NCBI GenBank assembly: GCA_021234535.1
Contig: CM037839.1
Span: 29,718,975-29,782,974, forward strand
DNA length: 64,000 nt
Source: Stichopus chloronotus
Lineage: Eukaryota; Echinodermata; Holothuroidea; Aspidochirotida; Stichopodidae
Reading direction: 5' to 3'
The notes below the pieces were generated by a model that had not been told where the DNA came from, did not search any database, and was given only the letters and a program-made list of their open reading frames with translations. Below, piece by piece: positions 28,201 through 37,734 of the stretch. A program made the translations under genes and the position numbers. Numbering within the stretch: position 1 is the stretch's first letter; each line of letters opens with the position of its first letter.

Positions 28201-31200
28201 AAACAATCTGGAGGGGCAAATTCCCCCTCATGCCCCCCATAGTGCCGCCACTGTATATCATCTGTCACTAGAAGGAATAATGAAACAAAAGTAAGAATGT
28301 GCATCACTAAATCATTTTCTTATCATTTTACATTATTTAATGTTTCTGGATCGGCAAGAAAAAATTTACGCAAGGAAGCAAGTTGAAAAAACTTATATCA
28401 CATACATGAAACTGCACCTCCTGGAAATTTCATTTCATTTATTTGTTTTTTCACAGCAAAACATAGATAAATGTGCAAGTATAACAAATAACAATAAAAA
28501 TGGTGTTGTGAATGGAAGTGTTCCTAAAAACCCTTCTGGGCTTGAAAAACAAGGACAAAAAACAAAAACAAAATCCTCTCAAAATGACTCTGAATGGATC
28601 CAAGGGTGGATTACAGGACAGAGATGATTATGGAGCATCATTAACAGTCATCATTACCACCCTATTCCCTCTCCTCTTTCCCACCATTATCTCATCCCTA
28701 TATGTAGTGTACCGGGAGGGGGTATTGTAGGAACTGCTCTATGCACCAAAAGTGACACTTAAGCGGTAGTCCACCATACACCTTTCAAGGTATTCAATTG
28801 AAGTGGGTCAGTGGATGCATGATGAGCTATCTCATAGTATACTGTACAAGTGATATCGACAGAGCTTGGATTGGGGTTAGGAGGATGAAGATGGGTGTCC
28901 AAATGTGTGTTTGTGTACAAAAATGCCTGTCACCATCAGACAAACTTCAAACTTGGTAGGTTGGTGTCCAAGTATGGAGTAAAGTTTTTGCCCGATCGAT
29001 GACATCTTAGGTTCAAGTTCAAGAGTCATAAAAATGAAAAACACATTTTCAACATTCTCTTCATGTGTGAATGTCCTACAGTAACTACCATAAACGTAAA
29101 ATAGACGATATAAAAAGTAAAAATGCTCTGTTTTAGTGTGTCATAATCTCCTTCTAGACAATATGTCAAGGTTCAAAGTTGGTCAATAGGTCATGACCCA
29201 GTATGAGATGCAGAGTCTGCCCAACTAATGACATCATAGGTCAAAGGTCTTTGTTATTATAGCATATATAATACAGCGTGGTAGTTGCTGTTAGTACATG
29301 GTATCAACATGACTTTTTACATCTTTCCATTTCCATGAACGTAACAAAGTATTTTAACCTATGCAATCATATGCTCAGAAATCACTTCTAATGACAGTGT
29401 CATTTTACATATGTTGGTAAAGTAGAAACCTCACTCAGTATTAGAGAAAAAAGAAGGAACTGAGATTTTTATGTATTTGTGGGGAAAAATTGAATCACGC
29501 AAGACTCATTTTCAAGGATGAAGACCCATGCAGATGTGAGAAACACCTTCATGCAATTTCTTGCAATTCTTTTGACACACTCGGTGTTCTATCTCAGAAC
29601 ATATGTACACACGAAAGAATTTGTACCTTTTGATGCATGCTCAGTGACAGTGCAACTCAGTTTTGCAACTCTGTAAATCAGGTGCTTGTCCATATTGTAC
29701 ATACAATACTCCTCCATCACATAATTCTCACCTTGTTAACATTCTTGACTTGACAAGGACAACGGTGCCTTTCATTAGTGCATAAAGATTGGGGTTAGGA
29801 CTGATATCTATGCAGGGTGCCACCATTATTTGGTACCACAATTCTCCTCACCTTGAGATCTGATAAATGCACACATCCAGCAAATTAAATACAACACAAT
29901 TAAGAAGAGGTCACCACAAACCTTTGTTTATCTCTGGAGTGGTATCAAATATCTTCACAGGGACTTCACCATCATCTGTACCATCAAACTTACAACCTGG
30001 TTGACAACCACTCATGTTTGCATCACATCGTTCAGCTCCAACCATATGCAGTGCCTGCAAAACTGCACTGGCAGCCTCTGAAATGGCATAACACAAGCAT
30101 ATTAAGACTGGATATCAGTACAACCTAGCATATATGCTTGAGAAATGGTTACAACAAACCCCAGTCACTTTACCATAAGGAGTTACCATGTGTAACTTAT
30201 AAAGTATGTGGAAATTCATATTATCCTCTTCACATCCCAGAATATGAATGGGGGTGAAAATGCTGTGGGAATCTTCACAATTGCTAAGAGAAAATGTTGG
30301 AATGAAGTTAAAAACAAGAGTGTGAAATTTGTCAGAAAATACCTATAAAGGACAATACAACATTTCAGACAGAATGTAGGCTAAGGTTCAAACAAAAGGA
30401 AATAATTTATAGCAGATTGGGTACACTGAAAATTGTTGAAATTTGAAGACAATAATATTACTTTGCTGATGGTAATATTATTTTGCTGGCTCCTTCAAGT
30501 AAGATATAATCTTGTGTACTTTCTTATCTTTTAAGATGACAAGCACTTGTACTTCAGGTTAACCATGAAGTGCAGTTATGACCATACTTTAGTCTGGACC
30601 TGCTACTGAAGGGATCCATCACTTAAATTACAAAGGCTGACATTTGCACTTCCTTGTGGCTGTCTGCAATTTTCTGTCAAGCCAAGTCAGGTAAGAATTA
30701 AATTATCTATTTTACAAAATGTTGGTTGTATTCTTTGTAATGCAATCACACTTATTCACTGAAGAATTCTGTCACATTGAATTTTGCAACTAGAAGGATT
30801 CACACAACATGACAAACTATAAAAACAAATTAAAATTTGTTAAACATACAGTGAAAGGAGAAGAATCATACTTAGTTGCAATATTTTTATTTGGGGAAAA
30901 GTGATTTAATACTGGACCGAATATACAAATTGAAGAATCATAACATTGGTTGTTGTTACTTCATAATGCCACTGTGTAGACAATTGACACTTACCTTTAT
31001 TATTTGCAGCAATGTGCCTCGCAGTTTCATTTTTCTTGTTTTTATGATTGATGTTTACTCCAAATACAATCATTGCCTGCACCAGCGATAAATTGTTGAG
31101 CTGATAACAGTGAGAGAGAGAGAGAGAGGTTGAAACAAGAAACAATTGCTTATTCAATTGAAAGTTCTCAATCTGAGCAAAAATTGACCATTCAAAATGT

Positions 31201-34200
31201 TCTTTGAATCTGTACCTTTGCTGCAGTATGAAGCGGCGTATTTCCTTCATTGTCTGGAATTTCTGGGTTAGCCGATTTCCCCAACAGGTTTATGGTTATG
31301 TCAAGCTCTTCTGCCTTAACCATTACATGTACAGCTGTGTCTCCATTATTATCCTGCGCATTCAGACTATGGGAGCCTTGACATACCATATCCACTTGAT
31401 CCTCCGATATCACCAGGTGTAAAGGTGTCTGACCGGTGGGTGATTGTCTTCTCCCTTCTGTTGGATCTAGTTTCAGGATTAATTTGGCCATTCTATTGGA
31501 CGGCACATAAACGAAAAGGAGAAAAACCATGTAATCACGGTGACACATCAAATGACTGTATGGCCTTGCAAATTAAGGCATATGTGTGATATGTTACAGG
31601 TATCCATCCAAAGCTTCGATCCCTGCCTTTGCACAGCAGCTACACCTCAATACACCATGTCTCTTTAGCAGCATAGGTCAGTTATGGCTTAAAGGGAAAA
31701 AAAATCCATCTAAAATCAACATGGCATACAAAGACGATAGTTTAACTATTCTTAAACCATTAAGTCTCACAGACAGACATCAGCAATACCTTATCTAGTC
31801 ATATGATTTTGCATGAGAATTACAGATAGTGCATCATTTAAACTTTTGAAAGTTTGGGTGAACAAATTATTCTTGAGCAACAATTCTCTATGTGAATGAT
31901 AGCATCACACTCTAGTTTAAAGGTTGTGTGACATGCTTTTAGAAAAGAGCACCCTTCATTTAGAAGTTACAAAGTAAAACCCTGAGTGAAAATCTGTTGG
32001 AACTTTGTTTATATCTTTTACCGTTTTTGAGATGTGACTTTTCAAATTTTGAGTAAAATGCAAAACAGATGACGTTAAGCGTTGCACAGTGTCAGTATTT
32101 CTTTTGTTAAACCTACATATTTTGCCTCTTAATTACTGAGTTTCACATTGGTAATTGATATTGATATTTTTGAAGAAGAAAATACATGCTTCCAAGATAA
32201 AATCCCCTGGGCAGACGAAATTCTCAAATGTCCTTGAAGTAAAGGTTACATAAACAAAGGATTAACGTAAGACATATATCATGGGGGTCCATCTCTTGAT
32301 GTCACAAATTCAATTCACATACTTAGCCGATGCTCATCCATGATACAGATAGATAAAAGACACTAATTTTCCTGTAAATTGGTCAATCTGTAATGGATTT
32401 TTATGGAATTTGTGGCTATTTTTAATACCACCACTACCATGGCGGTAATGTGACACACTTCAACCTGGTAACATAAAATCTGCAGGAGAAGCATTTTGCA
32501 TGATTTCACAAAATGGTCTATATTGCCCTCTCACTGACAGCTCACAATCTAAGGACCATTCAAAAAAATCAATAGAACATTGTTCGAGAGGGGGCAATTG
32601 ATGGCAAATGTGAAGAAATACATGAAGCACTGGCAAGCTTGTTCACAATAACAGCTCACACAAGTCACAGGGTGTAAGCTGAACATGTTCAGTGATCTAC
32701 AATTTTTACTATACATTATCTGTATGTAGAACACCCATCCTTAAGTACGTACATCGTACATGCAAATTAAATTACTACGTTGATAGACCATGTAACCATC
32801 CATAGCAAGAAAGAGAGGCTGAGTCGAGAGGCTGAGTCGAGAGGCTGAGTCGAGAGGCTGAGTCGAGAGGCTGAGTCGAGAGGCTGAGTCGAGAGGCTGA
32901 GTCGAGAGGCTGAGTCGAGAGGCTGAGTCGAGAGGCTGAGTCGAGAGGCTGAGTCGAGAGGCTGAGTCGAGAGGCTGAGTCGAGAGGCTGAGTCGAGAGG
33001 CTGAGTCGAGAGGCTGAGTCGAGAGGCTGAGTCGAGAGGCTGAGTCGAGAGGCTGAGTCGAGAGGCTGAGTCGAGAGGCTGAGTCGAGAGGCTGAGTCGC
33101 GAGGCTGAGTCGAGAGGCTGAGTCGAGAGGCTGAGTCGAGAGGCTGAGTCGAGAGGCTGAGTCGAGAGGCTGAGTCAACCGCTAACTCCACACTACAGAT
33201 ACAGTACTGTGGCGTGAAGTTTGAGCGTACATACACACACACACACGACAATCTGACAGCATGGACTCCTTTGCTGACTCAAGGAACCAAAAACCCAAAT
33301 GAACGTCAAAGAAAATATCAGGATATGGGAGTACATAAATATACTCTCTTACTCGTTAAAATACTATGATGTATCTGTTGATATATCATGAAATACTACC
33401 ATGTATGTCTCATGAAATACTATAAGGTATTTGTTAAGTATATATGAACATGTCATGAAACTGAAACCTACTCATAATTTTCATCTTCAAAGGCATGAAT
33501 AATCGGGTAGGTGAAACGGTCTGGAATGGAAAAGTCGCCTCCATGTTCAAAAAATTTGGCAGTCGCCTCAGCATTGCCTTTCCGACTTGCAACATTTATC
33601 GGCGTCTCAAGGTTCAAATTCTGGGGATTTTTCACCTCACTTGCATCCATCAACATCTGGAGTAAAAGATCAATATGAAACCATTCCAGTGTAAAAGAAA
33701 CCTGAAGTAGGTTCTACTGTTCACTAATGCAAGGTGGTTGAGAACCAAGAAAATACACGTAGGTCTAATTTAATTACAAAGGTAATAGCACCAACATTCT
33801 AGCAGCAGAAACGGTCCTGTAGTTCACATATAACATCTAAATATGCTAGGTCATTAATCTTGTGATTATAGTCCAAGTGGTCACAGCACAGTAAAAAAGA
33901 ATGAGATTGGAAGATTGAGGGTATGGCATTTGGAATTTAGGGAAATGGGTGTTTGGAAGGCAGGCACTGAATCAGACACTGAATCCACATAACCAAAAAA
34001 GGAACAGCCGCCTTTGAACCCCTCAAACAGAAGTAGATATAAAAGGATACTTGCCGGTATAAAATGATCGTATGATGGGTCTGTAGCATAATGTAGTGGG
34101 GTGTTCCCTTTCTCATCACTGATATCAGGAGAAGCCCCCGCTTCTATCAGAATCTCAATGAGGTTGGTGTCATTTTTTGCCATAGCTAGGTGAAGCGGTG

Positions 34201-35617
34201 TCTGTCGTTGCTCACAGCTGGTAGAGTTGATCTCTCTGTCAAAAATTACAAATCATGACATCATCAGCATCGTTTCCTTGGCAACAGTCACTTAACAGTA
34301 AGTTCTTAAATGCACCCATTACTTGATGTACTGTCATATATGTATATGTACTGTATGAAATGTAACACTTAGGAAATATTGACATATTCTGGAATGTTAC
34401 TGGTCAGTGTCATTTGCCTCAAAAGTAAAACCAGGCAACAGCAACATTGTCACTGAAACACAATTCATCCTGCTTTAACAAGTCAACAAGAGTCTCCACC
34501 CCCTTGTGCCCTTTCATTCTACATGATATAGTCACAATGCAGTAACTGGTGAGTGTTTGGGTCCAATTTTTCTTGTATCTTTCCAGTCCCAAAAAGACTA
34601 CAAAACTTACTTTTGGATAAGTTCTGACTTTAATGCCATCGTCATTCCTGCCTCCAAGGCCATGTGTGCACTTGACCAATACGGATTATTACAACAAACT
34701 TCTGCGATCTTTGACAGTGCGTCCACATGCAAAAGACTGGGGACTTCAATAAATGGAGTGAGCTTCTCTGCAAAAAGTTTTGTCATAGAATCTGCGACCT
34801 TTTTGACCGAGTGACGAAGAAGGCTGTTTAGGGAAAGAAGTGTACAGCAATAAAGAGCCATGCTTGCATGGGACAAACACATCCAAAAGCCAGTTGCCCA
34901 GCTTTCACCACTTAGGGTCTGGATTAAATTGAGAAAGTAAATCAAATCTGAGTGAAGTACCTTTAATGTGGAGGCAGGGAAAATAACACAACATCATACA
35001 GCAATGATTAATCTGGGTGCAGATACTATGTGCATGCACTCATGTTGGCAAGGGACAAGTAGAAACTAGAAGACAGTAAAGCAAATTTTCGTCTAAAATT
35101 TCTTCGCAACAAACTCATTCTCTAATTGCCCTTTCCCCCTCCCTCCCAATGATGCTTGATAAGCATGTTACAACGATTATTCTTACATTACCAATGAAAT
35201 ATTTAAAAAGCAAGGTAATCAATCTACAATTACAAGCCAAGCATGACTGCTTCATGACATGCTGTATAATATGGAACACCAAACATATCACTGTAGGGCT
35301 CAAAATGTCACCCAACATATACAGGCTCATAGCAATTACATGTGACAAGGAAAATATCACTATGGATCATAGGGAAGAATTTAATATAACCTGAAAGTTG
35401 CAGTGTTGTCCATATGTTTCAGTAGGCAATGGTAAACCCCACTGACTTCATCATAGCAGGTTCTGAATATACCTCCACTCTCTGCTCCATCAAATGAGTC
35501 GTTTACCTCCACTAGTCTCTCCACATGGACATATTCAAGTTCTATTACATCAGCTGTGGGGTTACTATTCAGCTGACCGTGTACCACACTCTGGACAGTA
35601 CTAATCACACCGTTCAT
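12907..35617 (-). CDS. PLA2G6: Calcium-independent phospholipase A2 beta (group VI, iPLA2-beta), 13 coding exons
   Basis: Exons in transcript order: 35617-35391, 34823-34611, 34235-34055, 33656-33472, 31492-31216, 31100-30995, 30077-29922, 23737-23486, 21163-21013, 20297-20158, 19195-19041, 14955-14785, 13125-12907. They total 2433 nt, all phases agree, and they give 810 aa plus stop, against 806 for the human long form. Seen: ankyrin repeats about 155-396, glycine-rich DGGGMRG at 486-492, nucleophile motif GTSTG with Ser521, and DGG with catalytic Asp655. Known of the family: it hydrolyses the sn-2 acyl bond of phospholipids without calcium using a Ser-Asp dyad, and acts at cytosolic and mitochondrial membranes in phospholipid remodelling and fatty-acid signalling. 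Twelve introns are GT-AG or GC-AG (one GC-AG). No disabling change was seen, so the gene looks intact. Alignment to the human protein was from memory. Confidence 0.93.
13295..14480 (+). repeat. R1 full-length element: head, ~7 units, CA run, hairpin
   Basis: This is the best-preserved copy and lies in intron 12 of PLA2G6. The head is at about 13310-13400. Units of ~143 bp follow, with perfect DR1 at 13625-13637 and 14151-14163. A CA run lies at 14412-14436 and a hairpin at 14457-14477. Confidence 0.88.
14785..14955 (-). CDS. PLA2G6: PLA2G6 coding exon 12, catalytic domain
   Basis: Acceptor TCTCTTCAG, donor GTAAAG, phase 0 at both ends (57 codons). Peptide [18 protein letters not shown] aligns with human LSIVVSLGTGRSPQVPVT. 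Residues 682-738. Confidence 0.94.
15945..16316 (+). repeat. R1 fragment, long CATA microsatellite and terminal hairpin
   Basis: One diverged unit (CCCAAATGACATCTGACC) runs into a CA/CATA microsatellite at about 16037-16272; from 16091 on it is nearly pure CATA, some 45 copies. A 9-bp stem hairpin, GGTTCCTTT...AAAGGAACC, closes it at 16291-16315. Long open frames across this stretch are repeat artefacts. Confidence 0.85.
16662..16764. repeat. Two perfect 51-bp tandem copies
   Basis: The 51-bp unit beginning TACATAAACAAATGTATTG occurs twice without a mismatch, in intron 11 of PLA2G6. The identity implies a recent duplication. Confidence 0.9.
17580..18480 (+). repeat. R1 array with head, units, CA run and hairpin
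   Basis: Head-like sequence lies at about 17665-17760, units at 17880-18240 and again at 18350-18450, a perfect DR1 at 18128-18140, a CA-rich run at 18255-18295, and a hairpin at 18302-18321 whose stem differs from the other copies by a paired change. Confidence 0.8.
18536..18835. repeat. Degenerate ~60-bp tandem repeat
   Basis: About four diverged copies share a GGAAGTAT...TAACTT core followed by ATATTTCTxxACTTA and TTCAGGTA. Located in intron 11. Confidence 0.6.
19041..19195 (-). CDS. PLA2G6: PLA2G6 coding exon 11, catalytic Asp (DGG)
   Basis: Acceptor TTTCAACAG, donor GTACGG. Peptide [12 protein letters not shown] then [19 protein letters not shown] holds the second member of the dyad, Asp655, in DGG. 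It matches human AARSSGAAPTYF and FLDGGLLANNPTLDAMTEI closely. Residues 630-681. Confidence 0.96.
19413..19570. repeat. 35-bp tandem repeat, about 4.5 copies
   Basis: TAATACTTTGAACATGGG recurs every 35 bp (19431, 19466, 19501, 19536), about 220 bp upstream of exon 11 in intron 10. Confidence 0.85.
20158..20297 (-). CDS. PLA2G6: PLA2G6 coding exon 10, catalytic domain
   Basis: Acceptor CATGCAG, donor GTAAGA. Peptide [20 protein letters not shown] aligns with human [20 protein letters not shown]. Residues 583-629, with split codons at both ends. Confidence 0.94.
21013..21163 (-). CDS. PLA2G6: PLA2G6 coding exon 9, catalytic domain
   Basis: Acceptor TTCCCCAG, donor GTAGGA. Peptide [19 protein letters not shown] then [12 protein letters not shown] aligns with human YFRMKDEVFRGSRPYESG and EHTKMTDVRKPK. 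Residues 533-582. Confidence 0.94.
22190..23290 (+). repeat. R1 array, diverged subfamily, about seven units
   Basis: Units differ from the other arrays in their body (CTACTTGATGTAACACA, AAAGTTTCCATGATTCC) but keep the same half-site order and spacing. The array lies in intron 8 of PLA2G6 and ends near 23230 with a short CA stretch and the tail ACATAGATTCCTC also seen at 45773. Confidence 0.82.
23486..23737 (-). CDS. PLA2G6: PLA2G6 coding exon 8, catalytic core with GGGMRG and GTSTG
   Basis: Acceptor TTTATAG, donor GTAAGG. It carries the patatin oxyanion-hole loop DGGGMRG (486-492; human DGGGVKG) and, 29 residues after it, [10 protein letters not shown] with nucleophile Ser521 (human Ser519). 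Preceded by a basic stretch TRRRKD. Residues 449-532. The 6.2-kb intron upstream is the longest of the gene. Confidence 0.96.
23930..24560. other. CpG-rich segment of foreign character in intron 7
   Basis: About 600 bp rich in CG (TTTCTCGGCCGTTACGGGAG, GGACCGTGTACGGCGGC) within otherwise AT-rich, CpG-poor intron. It has no splice sites joined to PLA2G6 and no recognisable protein. It is probably an inserted repeat or retroelement piece; related CG-containing sequence near 25005-25045 may be its other edge. Confidence 0.4.
26419..26443. repeat. Perfect 11-bp stem hairpin
   Basis: ATACGGTTCCT and AGGAACCGTAT are separated by a 3-base loop. The core GGTTCCT/AGGAACC is the same as in the hairpin that ends the R1 fragment at 16291. 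Confidence 0.8.
27522..28253. mobile_element. Non-autonomous hAT element (MITE) with 8-bp TSD
   Basis: The left end CAGTGGCGGCGCTAGG and the reverse complement of the right end CAGTGGCGGCACTATG match at 13 of the first 14 bases. Exact 8-bp target duplications TATATCAT flank it at 27514-27521 and 28254-28261. The 8-bp duplication and CAGTGGC-type termini fit the hAT superfamily. At 732 bp with no transposase it would need help in trans. Confidence 0.9.
29922..30077 (-). CDS. PLA2G6: PLA2G6 coding exon 7, linker between ankyrin and catalytic domains
   Basis: Acceptor GCCATTTCAG, donor GTTTGT. The peptide [18 protein letters not shown] resembles the extra segment of the human long isoform (AILTLLRTVGAEYC). 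It then diverges into a Cys- and Asp-rich stretch ([20 protein letters not shown]) where human has a Pro-rich one. Residues 397-448. Whether this exon is skipped to give a short isoform cannot be told from sequence, but its 156 nt are a multiple of three, so skipping keeps the frame. Confidence 0.88.
30995..31100 (-). CDS. PLA2G6: PLA2G6 coding exon 6, last ankyrin repeat (residues 362-396)
   Basis: Acceptor TTATCAG directly after a short CT-rich run, donor GTAAGT. Peptide [15 protein letters not shown] aligns with human VEMIKALIVFGAEVD, followed by [12 protein letters not shown] for human GETPTFLASKI. One base of a split codon is left at the end. Confidence 0.92.
31216..31492 (-). CDS. PLA2G6: PLA2G6 coding exon 5, ankyrin repeats (residues 269-361)
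   Basis: Acceptor CCAATAG, donor GTACAG. Three ankyrin signatures are visible: [22 protein letters not shown] and [10 protein letters not shown]. They correspond to the human repeats SPLHWAKN, NTALHVAV and NTPLHLAM. The preceding intron holds the 13-bp minisatellite. Confidence 0.92.
31689..31925. mobile_element. Short TTAA-type MITE (family B) copy
   Basis: It begins TTAAAGGGAAA and shares ATCATTTAAACTTTTGAAAG, GTGAACAAATTATTCTTGAG and AACATGGCATACAAAGA with copies at 44518 and 3745. Located in intron 4 of PLA2G6. Confidence 0.6.
32813..33176. repeat. 13-bp minisatellite, exactly 28 copies
   Basis: GAGAGGCTGAGTC is repeated 28 times in 364 bp with a single base change (A to C at 33100). 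It lies in intron 4 of PLA2G6. Because 13 is not a multiple of three, it gives long open frames with a 13-residue period in several frames; these are artefacts. Confidence 0.95.
33472..33656 (-). CDS. PLA2G6: PLA2G6 coding exon 4, ankyrin repeats (residues 208-268)
   Basis: Acceptor TACTCCAG, donor GTAGGT. The ankyrin-like motif [17 protein letters not shown] is followed by [15 protein letters not shown], the counterpart of human GYPIHSAMKFSQKG. It ends with two bases of a Glu codon completed by exon 5. Confidence 0.9.
34055..34235 (-). CDS. PLA2G6: PLA2G6 coding exon 3, first two ankyrin repeats (residues 147-207)
   Basis: Acceptor GACAG at 34240-34236. The peptide carries ankyrin signatures [13 protein letters not shown] and GNTPLHYA. 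The exon ends at codon CCG; the intron begins GCAAGT, a GC donor, and not GT. Joining here in phase 0 to exon 4 aligns without a gap to the human ankyrin region. The nearest GT, four bases further on, would shift the frame. Confidence 0.87.
34611..34823 (-). CDS. PLA2G6: PLA2G6 coding exon 2 (residues 76-146)
   Basis: The acceptor follows a pyrimidine-rich tract ending in AAACAG; donor is GTAAGT. The peptide begins [18 protein letters not shown] and includes [12 protein letters not shown], matching the pre-ankyrin region of iPLA2-beta (human SWSVAHLAVELG). The open frame continues upstream of the acceptor as a transmembrane-looking stretch, but using it would break the family alignment, so I placed the start at 34823. 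Incoming and outgoing phases fit exons 1 and 3. Confidence 0.88.
35391..35617 (-). CDS. PLA2G6: PLA2G6 coding exon 1 (residues 1-75)
   Basis: Starts at the ATG whose A is 35617, in context CAACATGA with A at -3. An in-frame TGA lies 48 nt upstream with no ATG between, which supports this start. The product runs [12 protein letters not shown] and on into a segment resembling the N-terminal domain of iPLA2-beta. It ends in TTC AG before donor GTTATA, leaving two bases of a split codon. An acceptor-like CAG at 35667-35665 after a pyrimidine-rich stretch suggests that 35618-35664 is 5' UTR of the same exon, with a further non-coding exon upstream. Confidence 0.82.
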
Positions 35618-36859
35618 GTTGAGGTTGTCAAACTTTCGTAGCTGCAGGATTTGCGTTCAGTGTCCTGGAATGAAGATTTTACTAAATACCTACTGTAAAC
35701 TGTAATGCTAATGGCTATTTCTTTCTCTCTGTATCTCATATCGCCTTCAAATAAACGTGATACCTTGTTGTTACATATTTATCTAATTTCCCTCGATATG
35801 GATCACTGGCACTAATTGTAAGAACTTTTACACTTTGAATGTATTTATGAATGCGATTAAAGAAGAATAACCAGGGCATCAGCTGACTGCAGCACGGAAG
35901 CAGAACTGTAAACCCTGAAAATTATACCCGACCACCGTGACGGTACTGTACCACTATAACCAAGTACGATTATGATAAATCAAAAGTAGGTCACTGAGTA
36001 TGATGACGAATCATCAGCATTGCAAGAGAATGTGTAGGACTATGTCACATGCATTTGAAGGGCCATGCATGGTCAAAAAGGACGTTGGATCGAAATTTCC
36101 AGAAAAGTGTTAAGAGATTTCTGACCAAGCATTGAGGCATACAGTGTGCCATCAATTTTACCTACCTGAGTTGCCACTTTGCAATGAATTACTGTACTCA
36201 ATTACTAAATGGACCCAATGGCACACCTTGGGCCTCAGTTGGGATACACTATCGAAAAAACCCACAGGCACAACATACCATAGTATTATTTAGCATGCAA
36301 TCTGCAAGTGAATAAACACTTGGCATACTTGCAATAAGTTGGGCCCTTTAGACCACTTCATGGCCCACATGGATGCCCATGGATGCCCAAATTTTCTATA
36401 ATTACTGATGATCCCAAGGATCATTGTCCCTACCTTTCAAGAAAATGCATAAAAGATTGTTTGAGAGAGAGAGAGGCAGTAATTGATAACAATTTTGCAC
36501 AAATAGAAAAAGCTAGGTCATCACAGCTAGCTGAAACCATTTACATGATGTGCTTATAATTTTAACAAGATCAGTGCATGCTCCTGCAGTCAAAAAAATT
36601 CAATGACTACTGCACTTTGAGATATCCTCAAAGACCAATGGTATACTCTTAGTAACTTAGGCCTGTCCTTCTCAATTTGATAATTTAACAGGAACAAACA
36701 ACGTGCAAGTGTAAGGCCTATTTTAGGTTCGGCCTGGTTTAGTTGAAGCGCTGTAACGTGCCGAGTTTATAAAGTGCCGAATAGGGGGAATTCAGGAAGC
36801 AGGAGTTCATAAAGATCAAGATCAAGTTTCTTTAAGGTGCACAATGTTTTATTAACTCA

Positions 36860-37170
36860 CTAAAATGATAACATGGTCAAAATATGGGTGAAAAACAATC
36901 TAAAAAGATAAATATTCCTAGTCCTATCGTCAGTACGTCCTAACGCCAGTGCGGTCCCAGCTAAAACTGGATTCAAAATATGCTTCAAGCGAAGAACACC
37001 CAAATCACCAAAGCCCGCGCAAGTGCGCGGCATGCAGACGCTGATTGGACCATGCAGTAAGGGCATCGATCTGCACAGTTAGCAGCTTGTCGTGACGTAG
37101 TCGATTATGTGGTGACGTAGCAGAGTGGTCATTGTACAGAAGTTAAGTGACGTTCAACATAAAGTGCGAC
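36860..37170 (-). promoter_or_regulatory. Possible PLA2G6 promoter region with CRE-like cluster
   Basis: This CpG-richer patch lies 1.2-1.5 kb upstream of the first coding exon. It holds TGACGTAG at 37093 and 37113 (exactly 20 bp apart), TGACGT at 37148, an inverted CCAAT box (ATTGG) near 37041, and the palindrome CCGCGCAAGTGCGCGG at 37015-37030. The role is inferred from position and motif content; no transcription start is visible, and part could belong to an old repeat. Confidence 0.28.
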
Positions 37171-37369
37171 AAATACAATATCATTTGTACCTACAATAAG
37201 TGATCACACACAGAAAACATGCTGCGTCTTAGCATTGACAAATGTAACTCTATGTCTTTCACAAGAATGACAACAATATCAGTACTAATTTATGGGTTTG
37301 ATGTCTACCAAATGTTGATATGAATGAGTAATAATTGTCATTCTCACAATGGACTACCAAAACACCAAG

Positions 37370-37620
37370 TTTGAAGTTCAGTGCCTTTCACTTCTTGATG
37401 TACCGTGTTTGCAAGGTTTTCAATATGCATCCCCTATTGACCTCAAATGACCTTTGACTGAGCTCCATAAATAAAATGCAGACAAAATATCCTCATCAGT
37501 TGCTACCAATGATAGGCTAATTTAAATGTCTGAAGTACATTCGGATGCTGAGATATCTCCCTTTGATTTCTTGATATACTTTTGTACTTTAGGCTCTGGT
37601 GACCTTAAATATCAACACGC
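37370..37620 (+). repeat. R1-related degraded copy
   Basis: It contains CTATTGACCTCAAATGACC, TTTGACTGAGCTCC and weaker R1-like segments. The half-site order is recognisable but decayed. Confidence 0.55.
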
Positions 37621-37734
37621 CACTCCCTTCTTGATAAAGGGCAAAGAAAGTGAAATTTCAAACAGAAGTTGTAACCAGAGGATTAACAGCTGATGAACTG
37701 TTTTGGTTGATACTGTTCCTCAGTCAAGACAATT

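Larger units (their letters stand above)
23738..29921 (-). other. PLA2G6 intron 7 (6.2 kb)
   Basis: It contains the CpG-rich segment, a perfect hairpin at 26419-26443, the hAT MITE at 27522-28253 and a diverged ~245-bp repeat pair at about 28950-29260. No further exon was recognised. Confidence 0.7.

Noticed and set aside
27541..28261. 110-codon open frames at 27.5-28.3 kb
   Set aside because: They lie within the hAT MITE or cross its termini, and have no domain.
28950..29260. Minus-strand R1 copies suggested by AGGTCAAAGG-like words
   Set aside because: The surrounding unit does not match R1; it looks like a separate, weak ~245-bp repeat pair.
32813..33176. Possible CRISPR array
   Set aside because: No spacers: the units are directly abutting 13-mers, and the genome is eukaryotic.
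32741..33251. Open frames of 145 and 158 codons on the minus strand with a 13-residue repeat
   Set aside because: They are produced by the 13-bp minisatellite, which is open in several frames; the stretch is inside an intron of PLA2G6.
34824..34945. Upstream extension of PLA2G6 exon 2 into a hydrophobic, membrane-like stretch
   Set aside because: It would need a poor acceptor and break the family alignment; the acceptor at 34825-34824 fits phase and homology.
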